Positions 42,561-50,539 of a stretch of DNA of 64,000 bases are shown here, piece by piece. Where the stretch lies: positions 5,262,001 to 5,326,000 of the forward strand of contig NZ_CP143867.1 of NCBI RefSeq assembly GCF_036416795.1, given 5' to 3'. The notes beneath the pieces were generated by a model. It was not told where the DNA came from. It saw only the letters and a program-made list of their open reading frames with translations, and ran no database searches. The translations under genes and the position numbers were made by a program. Positions within the stretch are counted from its first letter, which is position 1. The number at the start of each line of letters is the position of its first letter. The stretch is from Bacteroides sp. MSB163 (GTDB lineage Bacteria; Bacteroidota; Bacteroidia; Bacteroidales; Bacteroidaceae).

Positions 42561-43307
42561 ATGAGCAAAACAGTTATAGAATTACAAAATATCCGGCGCG
42601 ACTTTCAGGTGGGCGAAGAAACGGTCCATGCCCTGCGTGGCGTCTCCTTCTCCATCACTGAAGGGGAGTTCGTGACTATCATGGGTACGTCCGGCTCCGG
42701 TAAGTCAACGCTGCTGAACACCCTGGGCTGCCTCGATACTCCCACCAGCGGCGAATATCTGCTGGATGGCATATCCGTACGCGCCATGAGCAAACCTCAA
42801 CGCGCCATCCTGCGGAACCGGAAGATCGGCTTTGTCTTCCAAAGCTACAATCTGCTGGCAAAGACCACTGCCGTAGAGAATGTGGAATTGCCCCTGATGT
42901 ACAACGCCTCCGTCTCAGCAGCCGAACGCAGGCAACGCGCCATCGAAGCCCTGCAAGCCGTGGGGCTCGGCGACCGCCTGGAACATAAGTCGAACCAGAT
43001 GTCCGGTGGACAGATGCAGCGTGTAGCCATCGCCCGTGCCCTGGTGAACAACCCTGCGGTAATCCTTGCCGATGAAGCAACAGGTAATCTGGATACACGT
43101 ACTTCTTTTGAGATATTGGTTCTCTTCCAGAAACTGCATGCCGAAGGACGTACTATTATATTTGTCACCCACAATCCCGAAATAGCTCAGTACAGTAGCC
43201 GGAATATCCGTCTGCGCGACGGGCATGTGACGGAAGATACGGTGAACCCGAAAATCCTCTCAGCAGCAGAAGCTCTGGCAGCGCTGCCAAAAAGTGATGA
43301 AGATTGA
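42561..43307 (+). CDS. ABC transporter ATP-binding protein, MacB/LolD type
   Basis: The protein has 248 residues from the ATG at 42561; in-frame codons upstream fall within palindrome F and are not conserved-looking. Walker A GTSGSGKST, Q-loop FVFQSYNLL, signature MSGGQMQRVAIARAL, Walker B VILADEATGNLD and the H-loop VTHNPEIAQ are all intact. This is the energy subunit for the MacB-type permease that follows after 101 bp. In many bacteria MacB fuses both parts; here they are split genes. Confidence 0.94.
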   Translation: MSKTVIELQNIRRDFQVGEETVHALRGVSFSITEGEFVTIMGTSGSGKSTLLNTLGCLDTPTSGEYLLDGISVRAMSKPQRAILRNRKIGFVFQSYNLLAKTTAVENVELPLMYNASVSAAERRQRAIEALQAVGLGDRLEHKSNQMSGGQMQRVAIARALVNNPAVILADEATGNLDTRTSFEILVLFQKLHAEGRTIIFVTHNPEIAQYSSRNIRLRDGHVTEDTVNPKILSAAEALAALPKSDED

Positions 43308-43314
43308 TAAACCA

Positions 43315-43391
43315 GCTACAAGCTACCAGCTACGAGTTACAAGTAGCTGCGCTGCCATGCTGCCAAGCACTCGTAGCTTGTAGCTTGTAGC
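43315..43391. repeat. Palindrome with shared GC core between the ABC ATPase and permease (element G)
   Basis: Arms 43315-43337 and 43369-43391 pair at 22 of 23 positions (CTACAAGCTAC words). The loop contains AGCTGCGCTGCCATGCTGCC on the plus strand. It begins seven bases after the ATPase stop and separates two subunits of one transporter. Confidence 0.88.
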
Positions 43392-43408
43392 CCGTAACTA
43401 AAAAAACA

Positions 43409-44629
43409 ATGAACGGAACAAACCTTTTCAAAATAGCCCTCCGCGCCCTTGCCAACAATAAGCTTCGCGCCTTCCTCACCATGCTGGGTATCATCATCGG
43501 TGTGGCGTCCGTCATCACCATGCTCGCCATCGGGCAAGGCTCGAAGAAAAGTATTCAGGCACAGATCGCGGAAATGGGTTCGAATATGATTATGATTCAT
43601 CCGGGCGGTGATATGCGTGGCGGTGTCCGTCAGGATGCCTCGTCCATGCAGACACTGAAGCTGACCGATTACGAAGCCCTGCGGGATGAAACCAACTTCC
43701 TGGCAGCCGTCAGCCCCAATGTATCGTCCAGCGGACAACTCATTGCAGGAAATAATAACTATCCTGCCTCTGTAAATGGTGTAGGCACCGAATATCTCGA
43801 AATCCGTCAGTTGAGCGTGGAGAGTGGCGAGATGTTTACCGAAGCGGACATTCTGAGTGCCGCCAAAGTCTGCATCATTGGTAAAACCATTGTGGACAAT
43901 CTCTTCCCGGACGGACAGGACCCTATCGGACATATCATCCGTTTCAACCAGGTGCCCCTGCGCGTAGTGGGTGTACTTAAAGCCAAAGGCTACAACTCCA
44001 TGGGTATGGACCAGGACGAAATCGTACTGGCACCTTATACCACGGTAATGAAACGTATGCTTGCCGTCACATACTTGCAAGGTGTCTTCGCCTCTGCCCT
44101 CTCCGAGGATATGACGGATTATGCAATGGATGAAATCACCACCATCCTGCGCCGTAACCATAAGTTGAAAGAGAGTGATGACGACGACTTCACCATTCGC
44201 AGTCAGCAGGAACTCAGCACCATGCTGAACTCCACTACCGATCTGATGACAACACTCCTGGCATGTATCGCCGGCATCTCCCTGGTAGTAGGTGGTATCG
44301 GTATCATGAACATCATGTACGTCAGCGTGACGGAACGTACCCGTGAAATCGGTCTGCGTATGTCTGTCGGTGCCCGTGGGGTGGATATTCTCTCGCAATT
44401 CCTGATCGAGGCCATCCTTATCAGTATCACAGGTGGTATCATCGGAGTCGTCATTGGCTGCGGAGCCTCATTCATTGTAAAGAACGTAGCCCACTGGCCT
44501 ATCTACATCCAGGCATGGAGTGTATTCCTCTCCTTCGCAGTTTGTACAATCACCGGTGTATTCTTCGGCTGGTATCCGGCTAAGAAGGCGGCGGATCTGG
44601 ACCCGATAGAGGCAATAAGATACGAGTAA
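43409..44629 (+). CDS. MacB-type ABC transporter permease
   Basis: The protein has 406 residues with four membrane segments. The first helix (about 20-42: KLRAFLTMLGIIIGVASVITM) precedes a large periplasmic MacB_PCD domain (about 45-260). Three C-terminal helices form the FtsX-like domain, with GGIGIMNIMYVSVTERTREI then GLRMSVGAR, and the ending YPAKKAADLDPIEAIRYE, the family signature. It couples ATP hydrolysis to extrusion of substrates from the periplasm through TolC by a mechanotransmission cycle known for MacB. The substrate is unknown. Palindrome H follows the stop. Confidence 0.94.
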   Translation: MNGTNLFKIALRALANNKLRAFLTMLGIIIGVASVITMLAIGQGSKKSIQAQIAEMGSNMIMIHPGGDMRGGVRQDASSMQTLKLTDYEALRDETNFLAAVSPNVSSSGQLIAGNNNYPASVNGVGTEYLEIRQLSVESGEMFTEADILSAAKVCIIGKTIVDNLFPDGQDPIGHIIRFNQVPLRVVGVLKAKGYNSMGMDQDEIVLAPYTTVMKRMLAVTYLQGVFASALSEDMTDYAMDEITTILRRNHKLKESDDDDFTIRSQQELSTMLNSTTDLMTTLLACIAGISLVVGGIGIMNIMYVSVTERTREIGLRMSVGARGVDILSQFLIEAILISITGGIIGVVIGCGASFIVKNVAHWPIYIQAWSVFLSFAVCTITGVFFGWYPAKKAADLDPIEAIRYE

Positions 44630-44704
44630 ATGAAGAATGAAAAATAAAGAATGAAGAATTATGCTGCGCAGTCATATTTGTATGGAAATTCCTCATTCTT
44701 CATT
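44630..44704. repeat. Post-stop palindrome with shared GC core (element H)
   Basis: The left side repeats AATGAAGAATT-type words (44630-44660); the right arm 44687-44704 (AATTCCTCATTCTTCATT) is complementary to either copy. The loop reads TGCTGCGCAGTCATA on the plus strand, a weaker match to the core. It starts directly after the permease stop. Confidence 0.75.
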
Positions 44705-44724
44705 AAAATTATTATTTTTGTAAT

Positions 44725-45780
44725 ATGATTATGCAAGACTCCCAAACTCGCCGGATTGTAGAAGTTCTCATCCATATCATCGGATGGGGAATCGTTTTCG
44801 CTTTCCCGTTTCTGCTGATGAATCGTAGCGGATTTACGGTAAGCTGGGTAGACTATTTCCGTCATGGCAGTGCGGTTCCGGTATCATTCCTGATCATGTT
44901 CTACATAAACTACTGTTTTTTCATCCCTCGTTTCTTATTTGAGGGACGCATCAAGCAATATGTATTACTGAATCTCCTGCTCATACTTTGTACAGCTGTC
45001 GGCGTACACTTTTGGCAAGATTTCATCTTCCATACGTACGTGAAACCCGAAGCTCATAAACGTCCCGGACCTCCTAGTTGGATCTTCATCCTGCGAGATG
45101 TCTTCTCAATGGTTCTCACCGTAGGACTGGCCGCTGCCATCCGTATGAGTGGCCGTTGGGTAAAAGTAGAAGCCGCACGCCGGGAAGCCGAGAAAAGCCG
45201 TACGGAAGCGGAACTGAAAAACCTGCGTAATCAACTGAACCCGCACTTCCTGCTCAACACCCTGAACAACATCTATGCTCTTATCGCCTTCGACAGCGAT
45301 AAAGCACAAGCTGCTGTTCAGGAATTAAGTCGCCTGCTGCGTCACGTCCTCTACGACAATCAACAGAATTTTGTCTCTCTTGGTAAAGAGATGGATTTCA
45401 TCCGCAACTACATTGAACTGATGCGCATCCGCCTCTCCGCAAACGTAACCGTAGAGACACAAATAGATGTTCCAACTGATAGTCGTACGGAAATAGCCCC
45501 GCTCATTTTCATCTCCCTCATAGAGAATGCCTTCAAACATGGCATCTCTCCCACCGAACCCAGTTTTATCCACATCCATTTCAGTGAAAGCCCCGGTCAG
45601 GTATGCTGCGAAATTACCAACAGCTACCACCCCAAAAGCCAGACTGACAAAAGTGGAAGTGGCATAGGACTGGAGCAAGTGCGGAAACGCCTGGAATTAA
45701 CTTATCCCGGCCAATATGAATGGAACCAAGGAGTAAGCGACGATGGGAAAGAATATAAATCAGTTTTAAGTATTAAGTAG
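44725..45780 (+). CDS. LytS-type sensor histidine kinase
   Basis: The protein has 351 residues. Four membrane segments lie in the first 140 residues, without a large sensor domain. The His_kinase domain has LRNQLNPHFLLNTLNNIYAL with phospho-acceptor His174, and the ATPase domain has PLIFISLIENAFKHGI and a degenerate GSGIGLEQVRKRL box. This is the LytS/YehU/AlgZ class that works with LytTR regulators. The regulator gene begins five bases after the stop. The position after the pump genes suggests control of efflux by membrane or envelope stress (inference). A TATTTTTG at 44713-44720 is too close to the ATG for certainty as a promoter. Confidence 0.92.
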   Translation: MIMQDSQTRRIVEVLIHIIGWGIVFAFPFLLMNRSGFTVSWVDYFRHGSAVPVSFLIMFYINYCFFIPRFLFEGRIKQYVLLNLLLILCTAVGVHFWQDFIFHTYVKPEAHKRPGPPSWIFILRDVFSMVLTVGLAAAIRMSGRWVKVEAARREAEKSRTEAELKNLRNQLNPHFLLNTLNNIYALIAFDSDKAQAAVQELSRLLRHVLYDNQQNFVSLGKEMDFIRNYIELMRIRLSANVTVETQIDVPTDSRTEIAPLIFISLIENAFKHGISPTEPSFIHIHFSESPGQVCCEITNSYHPKSQTDKSGSGIGLEQVRKRLELTYPGQYEWNQGVSDDGKEYKSVLSIK

Positions 45781-45785
45781 TAAGT

Positions 45786-46487
45786 ATGAATCTGACTTGT
45801 GCCATAGTAGATGACGAACCTTTAGCTTTAGATTTACTGGAAAGCTACGTCAACAAAACTCCGTTCCTGACATTGAAAGGAAAGTATTCCAGCGCCGTAC
45901 AGGCTATGAAGGAACTGCCGGATAAGCAAATGGATTTGCTTTTCCTTGATATACAGATGCCCGAACTTAACGGTTTGGAATTCTCCAAAATGGTAGATGC
46001 ACATACCCGTATTGTCTTTAGTACCGCTTTTGAGCAATACGCCATTGATGGTTATAAGGTAAATGCTTTGGATTATCTGCTAAAACCTATTTCTTACGTG
46101 GATTTTTTGCAGGCAGCTAATAAAGCCGTACAATGGTTTGAACTCTTGCAACAGCCTAAAGAAGAAATAGAAAGTATATTTGTAAAAAGTGACTATAAAC
46201 TGGTACAAATAGAACTAAAAAAGATACTTTATGTAGAAGGTCTAAAGGATTATGTTAAGATTTATACAGAAGATACAGCCCGGCCTATTTTATCGCTTAT
46301 GAGTATGAAATCAATGGAGGAATTATTACCGACATCCCGTTTCATGCGGGTTCACAGATCTTATATTGTACAGAAAGAAAAAATAAGAGTTATTGATCGG
46401 GGACGAATTGTGTTTGATAAAACGTATATCCCTGTCAGCGATAGTTATAAACAGGTATTTCAAACCTTCCTGGATAAAAGGAGCTAA
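45786..46487 (+). CDS. LytTR-family response regulator
   Basis: The protein has 233 residues. The receiver (1-120) has acidic pair DDE near the N-terminus, phospho-acceptor Asp55 in LLFLDIQMPELNG, and LDYLLKPISY with the conserved Lys. The LytTR DNA-binding domain (about 135-230) has IFVKSDYKLVQIEL, ILYVEGLKDYVKIYTED and FMRVHRSYIVQKEKI. It is paired with the LytS-type kinase directly upstream. LytTR regulators bind short direct repeats; no such pair was identified before the tolC-like gene. The promoter of the first small-RNA candidate lies 60 bp downstream. Confidence 0.94.
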   Translation: MNLTCAIVDDEPLALDLLESYVNKTPFLTLKGKYSSAVQAMKELPDKQMDLLFLDIQMPELNGLEFSKMVDAHTRIVFSTAFEQYAIDGYKVNALDYLLKPISYVDFLQAANKAVQWFELLQQPKEEIESIFVKSDYKLVQIELKKILYVEGLKDYVKIYTEDTARPILSLMSMKSMEELLPTSRFMRVHRSYIVQKEKIRVIDRGRIVFDKTYIPVSDSYKQVFQTFLDKRS

Positions 46488-46546
46488 GAAATAACATTCA
46501 TTTGTCGATAAAATATCCGAATCTGTCGACAAAATATAATTTCCTA

Positions 46547-46577
46547 TTGCATATTAAAAAATGTTTTTTTACCTTTG
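46547..46577 (+). promoter_or_regulatory. Promoter of the first small-RNA candidate
   Basis: TTG (46547-46549), 20-bp spacer, perfect TACCTTTG (46570-46577). The predicted start of transcription is near 46585. No open frame follows before the terminator at 46654. Confidence 0.7.
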
Positions 46578-46584
46578 CATCGAA

Positions 46585-46695
46585 CAGATAAAGGAAGTTG
46601 TGAAACTTCCCCCAATAGAATAGTTTAGTTAAGTCTAGTTTAGTTTTTGTGTGAAGCACTTCCTCCGTGAGCGAACGACAGGAAGTGCTTTTTTA
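46585..46695 (+). ncRNA. Candidate small RNA, about 110 nt
   Basis: It starts after a complete promoter. A 7-bp hairpin with GTGA loop lies at 46593-46610 (GGAAGTT and AACTTCC). A linker rich in TAGTTTAG words follows, then an intrinsic terminator at 46654-46694: an 11-bp perfect stem (AAGCACTTCCT and AGGAAGTGCTT) and six T. GGAAGT of the first hairpin can also pair with ACTTCC of the terminator stem, so two exclusive folds are possible. The similarity to known RNA families is not recognised. It may instead be a long 3' end of the regulator transcript, but the internal promoter argues for an independent RNA. Confidence 0.55.
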
Positions 46696-46839
46696 TTTAC
46701 CATCCGCCCAAAATCACAAGATATATAAATATCTAATATCCAAATGATTTAGATTTTTATTTATACACCCGGAGACTTTTATTTATAACAAGTAAAAAAG
46801 AATTAGGGACATTTCTTTCAAAATTAGCTTCCTTTGCAG

Positions 46840-46985
46840 ATACAAGGTTTTTGGTTAGAAAACCAAAGATATATTCGTAGTATATATAGTATATCTCAGT
46901 TTCGGTCATAAAAGGTTGAAACTGTTTGTTTGTTTTGCAGAGATGCACCCTTTCTAAGCGTAGTCAGGGTGCATTTCATTTTTTT
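46840..46985 (+). ncRNA. Second candidate structured RNA with intrinsic terminator
   Basis: Successive inverted repeats: TTTGGTT/AACCAAA at about 46850-46867, AGATATA with TATATCT at about 46867-46896, and CAGTTTC with GAAACTG at about 46897-46924. They are followed by a terminator at 46943-46985 (ATGCACCCT and AGGGTGCAT, then TTTCATTTTTTT). The T-run is on the plus side only, so it does not serve the convergent minus-strand gene. The possible -7 TTCCTTTG (46829-46836) has one mismatch and no -33. No protein frame is present. Confidence 0.4.
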
Positions 46986-47003
46986 ATGAGCGTAAAATCC
47001 ATA

Positions 47004-48056
47004 CTATTTGATTCCTAAGAACTGGAAAGGTTTTGTAGCGACAAACTCTTTGGCAGTATTTCCCGCATACGTTTTACCGGAAAGAAGATTCAACTTCTTG
47101 ACAGGCGCTTTCTCCGAGAAATCTACATCCTTAAAGTCAATCCAAAATACATTGGGATATAAAGTAGACTCAAAGTAATAAACTTTATCCTTCTGATCGG
47201 AAACCGTCCTCCATCGGGTTGAAGAAATATTCGGCTGATCAGGAGTGCTGATGCCGAACGGAACGGAAGTATTGCGTATCACGCTGAATACACTCGCCAA
47301 GGCTGTACGGGTATCTTCTGTTTTAGGAATAGCATTTATATAGAAAGAAGCTCTCACAAAACGGTCGGCAGCACGATTGGTACCAGGTAAGAAAGTGGTT
47401 CCTCCAATATTCTTCCAATAATCATCAAGCGCCAATTGCTGATCAAACACAGGTGAGTTTGTCATTACCTGATATGCTTTGCTATGATGAATATCCAACT
47501 TTCCGTCTACATACTCAAAAATAGCATTATCACCCGTAGCGTCCGAAATGGAAAGATGAAGGGTAGCCATACGCGTACCGTCGGGCATCATATCCGACAC
47601 CACATCGAAAGTATTCTTTTCTATCTCGGCAACAGCCTCATCCACCGTTGCAAAATTATCAAGCATGTATTGCACCCAGGCGGCTATGGACAAAGCCGGC
47701 CTCTCACCGTTCCACTGGGGATAGGATGATTCTGCCAGCCACAACAGATTGGCAACGAGTCCTTTTTCATTCATACCGTCAGTGCTACAGATGTCATAAG
47801 CCGAAGTTATCACACTGCCGTATTTAGATTTCCAACGCATCGGGTTCTTCCCTACCTCTCCGTTGCGTTCCATACCTCGCGGGAAAATCCAGATATTACT
47901 ACGGGTATCTTCTTTCCAATCCATAGTACGACCGGTTATTATCATATTATTATCCCCCTGATAGACTACACGGGTACAAGCATTCAAATGATTTACAGAT
48001 ACTCCAAAGAGTGCAATCATGAATACCATACTATAAAGAACATTCACTTTTCGCAT
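47004..48056 (-). CDS. Linear amide C-N hydrolase, choloylglycine hydrolase family (bile salt hydrolase/penicillin V acylase type)
   Basis: The protein has 350 residues. The signal peptide ends HLNA, so cleavage would expose Cys27 as N-terminal nucleophile of the Ntn-hydrolase fold. Counting from that Cys, Arg17 and Asp20 (TGRTMDW) fall at the catalytic positions of bile salt hydrolases. YDICSTDGMNEKGLVANLLW, and the later TNSPVFDQQL and NRAADRFVRASFYI, carry the conserved Asn and Arg. Bacteroides enzymes of this family deconjugate tauro- and glyco-bile acids in the periplasm; some relatives prefer penicillin V, and reading cannot separate these. The gene is monocistronic, with no bile-acid dehydrogenase nearby. 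Confidence 0.88.
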   Translation of the reverse strand: MRKVNVLYSMVFMIALFGVSVNHLNACTRVVYQGDNNMIITGRTMDWKEDTRSNIWIFPRGMERNGEVGKNPMRWKSKYGSVITSAYDICSTDGMNEKGLVANLLWLAESSYPQWNGERPALSIAAWVQYMLDNFATVDEAVAEIEKNTFDVVSDMMPDGTRMATLHLSISDATGDNAIFEYVDGKLDIHHSKAYQVMTNSPVFDQQLALDDYWKNIGGTTFLPGTNRAADRFVRASFYINAIPKTEDTRTALASVFSVIRNTSVPFGISTPDQPNISSTRWRTVSDQKDKVYYFESTLYPNVFWIDFKDVDFSEKAPVKKLNLLSGKTYAGNTAKEFVATKPFQFLGIK

Positions 48057-48749
48057 AATTGATTCATGTTAAGTTGTTAGTTAATTTGCAGTATAAACAA
48101 ACAATCACATTGCAAAGTTCTTAAAATGAATAGATACATATTCAAATTTCTCAGACATGAGACCAAAGGAAATTGAAAAGATTAGAAAACAAAACATCAT
48201 AATAACAGCAAAACAGTTAATATGCACTCATCATGGTAGTATTTCTGTATTTTTAGTGACATGCTATATTTCAAATATTTACATTCCAGCATATTCTATG
48301 AATAAAATGATTATAACAATGCGCTATTTCAGTATATACTTGCAGTTTTAACTGCTTTTTATGCAGAAAAGGGTTACTACTTATGACTGATATGGTTACT
48401 ACATATGGGCAAAAAGGTTACTACATACCAACAAAAGGGTTACTACATATCGGAATTTGACTTATTGATATTATATTTCCCACTTATCAGTGCGTTTATT
48501 TCATCCAGAATAAATGTAAGTATTTTGATACCGCATTAACTATCTGACGTTTATTCATTTTCGTTTGCACGCTTCCAATCCTATTGACCTCCGGACAGAA
48601 ATAGTACATCCTCAGTCAACTAAAAATACAAATTGTCAAAATGATGAATGCCATCGTTGAGAAATAAATCTGTGGTGAACAAATATTAAAACCGAAAACA
48701 AACCGTAAGGAATACTGTTGGAAGGGGAAACTTAAAAACGATAACAGTT
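48057..48749. other. 693-bp divergent gap with 22-bp repeat array
   Basis: The gap lies between the amide hydrolase (-) and the YhiM homologue (+). It contains the array 48372-48459. A GAACTTTG on minus (48113-48120), one mismatch from consensus, may be the hydrolase -7 box. A 64-codon plus frame at 48157-48351 has no signal or family pattern. The part 48460-48749 shows nothing recognisable. Confidence 0.55.
48372..48459. repeat. 22-bp tandem repeat array, four units
   Basis: GGTTACTAC begins at 48372, 48394, 48416 and 48438, exactly 22 bp apart, followed in three units by ATAT/ATAC. The remaining bases of each unit vary. It resembles in period, not fully in sequence, the arrays at 23299 and 41105. 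Confidence 0.9.
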
Positions 48750-49793
48750 ATGAATTACGGTATTAGTATCCTTTTCAGGGCTATCCCATTGCTGATGGCC
48801 CTTTTTTGTTTCGGCTATGGAGCCTTTGTGCTCGACATGGGGACGGACACGAACCGATTCGTTGCGGGCCCCGTGGTCTTCTCTTTAGGAATGATATGTA
48901 TCGCGCTGTTCGCTACGGCAGGTACCATCATCCGGCAGATTATCCACACGTATAGTACGGCGGCAAAATATGCCCTGCCCATCATCGGTTATCTGGCTGC
49001 CGTGGTGTGCTTCATCGGTGGAATGACGTACATTAATGATGGCAGTACAGTGGCCCATTTCGTTGCGGGACATGTCATCTGCGGAGTAGCTTTCATCACT
49101 GCATGTGTATCCACCACCGCCACCTCTTCCACCCGCTTCACCTTCATCACGCAAAATTCCAAAAAGACTGACCATGCCGTACCTGCCAAGTCATTCTCTT
49201 CGGCACAGGCGGACATACTCATCATTCTGGCTGTTGTTTTCGCCGTCATCACATGGGTTTGGGCATTCTGGTTATTGGGACAAAGCGATATCCACACCGC
49301 TTACTATGTGGCCGGACACGTAATGGCCGGACTGGCATGTATCTGTACGAGCCTAGTTGCACTGGTTGCTACCATTGTCCGGCAGATACGTAACTCTTAT
49401 AGTGGTGCCGAACGGAAATGGTGGCCTGCCCTCGTATTGGTGATGGGTACACTGAGTATCCTGTGGGGACTTTGGGTGCTGACGAATGCCGACCCGGGCA
49501 AGTCTTCCACCGGATACATTATGATAGGTCTGGGTTTAGTTTGTTACAGTATATCCAGCAAAGTAATTCTGCTGGCTGTTATTTGGCGGAACGTCTTTAA
49601 GCTGGCGAACCGGATTCCGCTCATTCCGGTGCTCACCGCGCTTACTTGTCTTTTCCTCTCTGCGTTTCTGTTTGAAATGACAACGCTGAATGATGTCTAC
49701 TTTGTTCCCGCACGCGTATTGGCAGGATTAGGCGGCATCTGTTTCACGCTGTTCTCCATCGTCAGCATTCTGGAAAGCGGAACGTCCAATTGA
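48750..49793 (+). CDS. yhiM: DUF2776 inner-membrane protein, YhiM homologue
   Basis: The protein has 347 residues and about ten membrane segments in a repeated pattern. FVAGHVICG, YVAGHVMAGLACICTSL, LVALVATIVRQIRNSYS, ANRIPLIPVLTALTCLFLSA and the ending GGICFTLFSIVSILESGTS align by eye along the whole length with E. coli YhiM (about 350 residues), which has been linked to acid and osmotic adaptation. Motif xVAGHVxxG recurs three times, once as FVAGPVVFS. The molecular function is unknown. The gene is isolated, with a long non-coding region upstream, which could reflect acquisition by transfer (inference). Confidence 0.85.
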   Translation: MNYGISILFRAIPLLMALFCFGYGAFVLDMGTDTNRFVAGPVVFSLGMICIALFATAGTIIRQIIHTYSTAAKYALPIIGYLAAVVCFIGGMTYINDGSTVAHFVAGHVICGVAFITACVSTTATSSTRFTFITQNSKKTDHAVPAKSFSSAQADILIILAVVFAVITWVWAFWLLGQSDIHTAYYVAGHVMAGLACICTSLVALVATIVRQIRNSYSGAERKWWPALVLVMGTLSILWGLWVLTNADPGKSSTGYIMIGLGLVCYSISSKVILLAVIWRNVFKLANRIPLIPVLTALTCLFLSAFLFEMTTLNDVYFVPARVLAGLGGICFTLFSIVSILESGTSN

Positions 49794-49813
49794 TGATGAA
49801 TCACTCTCTTTTT

Positions 49814-50539
49814 TTATAAATCACTCTCATGGATGGGTTGAGGTTTCGCCAGCTCATCCATAAACACTTCCACATTCCAGGCATGGTGTGCCACATAGGC
49901 AGCCGGACCGGTATCACCCGAATCCAGAATATCGCGCACAACGTTGGACTTGTTTCTGCCTGTCACAAAGAAAATCAGCTGCTTGGCATTAAAAAGCAAA
50001 CAGCCGGTCATGGCTATGCGCTTCTGCCCATTGTAGGGATTAACGCTTACCTCATAAGGATGGAAAGATGAAAGCAAATACTCCTGACCGGGGAAAATGG
50101 ACGAGGTATGCCCGTCTTCTCCCGCCCCCAGCAGAACAATATCAAGAGCCGGAAAGCCATGCCAGAGTGGCGCATTGCAACGCACTATGCGAGAATAGCT
50201 ATTCGCTTCATCATCGGGATCGTTGCTGCCGTCAATAGGAAAAATATATTCCTCAGGCATTCCCACTTCATCCAGCAACAGCCGACGCATATTGCCATAG
50301 TTACTCTCCGAGTCTTCGGCAGGTACACACCGTTCATCCACCCAATAAATACGCATACGGCTCCACGGAGTGGCATCCTTGAATTCTTCTGCCCACAAAT
50401 CGAACATAAGCGAGGGCGTGCTGCCTCCACTGAATGCAATGTGAAAAATCTTCTGCGGCTCTTCCTCCATCAAACTAATAAGGTGCTTGATGAGAGCTCG
50501 TGCCGTTTCAGCAGCTGTACTATAGATATAAGTTTTCAT
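49814..50539 (-). CDS. pgl: 6-phosphogluconolactonase
   Basis: The protein has 241 residues of the SOL/DevB type. Motifs: FSGGSTPSLMFDLW, MRIYWVDERCVPAEDSESNYG with the conserved WxDER, GAGEDGHTSSIFPG with the catalytic His, and FFVTGRNKSNVV. It hydrolyses 6-phosphogluconolactone in the second step of the oxidative pentose phosphate pathway. The ATG overlaps the zwf stop by four bases, so translation is coupled. It is the last gene of gnd-zwf-pgl. Confidence 0.93.
   Translation of the reverse strand: MKTYIYSTAAETARALIKHLISLMEEEPQKIFHIAFSGGSTPSLMFDLWAEEFKDATPWSRMRIYWVDERCVPAEDSESNYGNMRRLLLDEVGMPEEYIFPIDGSNDPDDEANSYSRIVRCNAPLWHGFPALDIVLLGAGEDGHTSSIFPGQEYLLSSFHPYEVSVNPYNGQKRIAMTGCLLFNAKQLIFFVTGRNKSNVVRDILDSGDTGPAAYVAHHAWNVEVFMDELAKPQPIHESDL

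Larger units (their letters stand above)
46488..47003. other. 516-bp gap with two candidate structured RNAs
   Basis: No protein-coding gene is supported. The plus strand carries a complete promoter, two structured segments and two intrinsic terminators (listed separately). On the minus strand the bile-salt-hydrolase-family gene ends at 47004. Confidence 0.6.

Noticed and set aside
46654..46694. Terminator belonging only to the LytTR regulator gene
   Set aside because: A consensus promoter lies between the regulator stop and this hairpin, making an independent short transcript more likely; read-through from the regulator is not excluded.
48157..48351. 64-codon plus-strand gene in the 693-bp gap
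   Set aside because: AT-rich frame with no domain, signal peptide or promoter; the length is expected by chance in such DNA.
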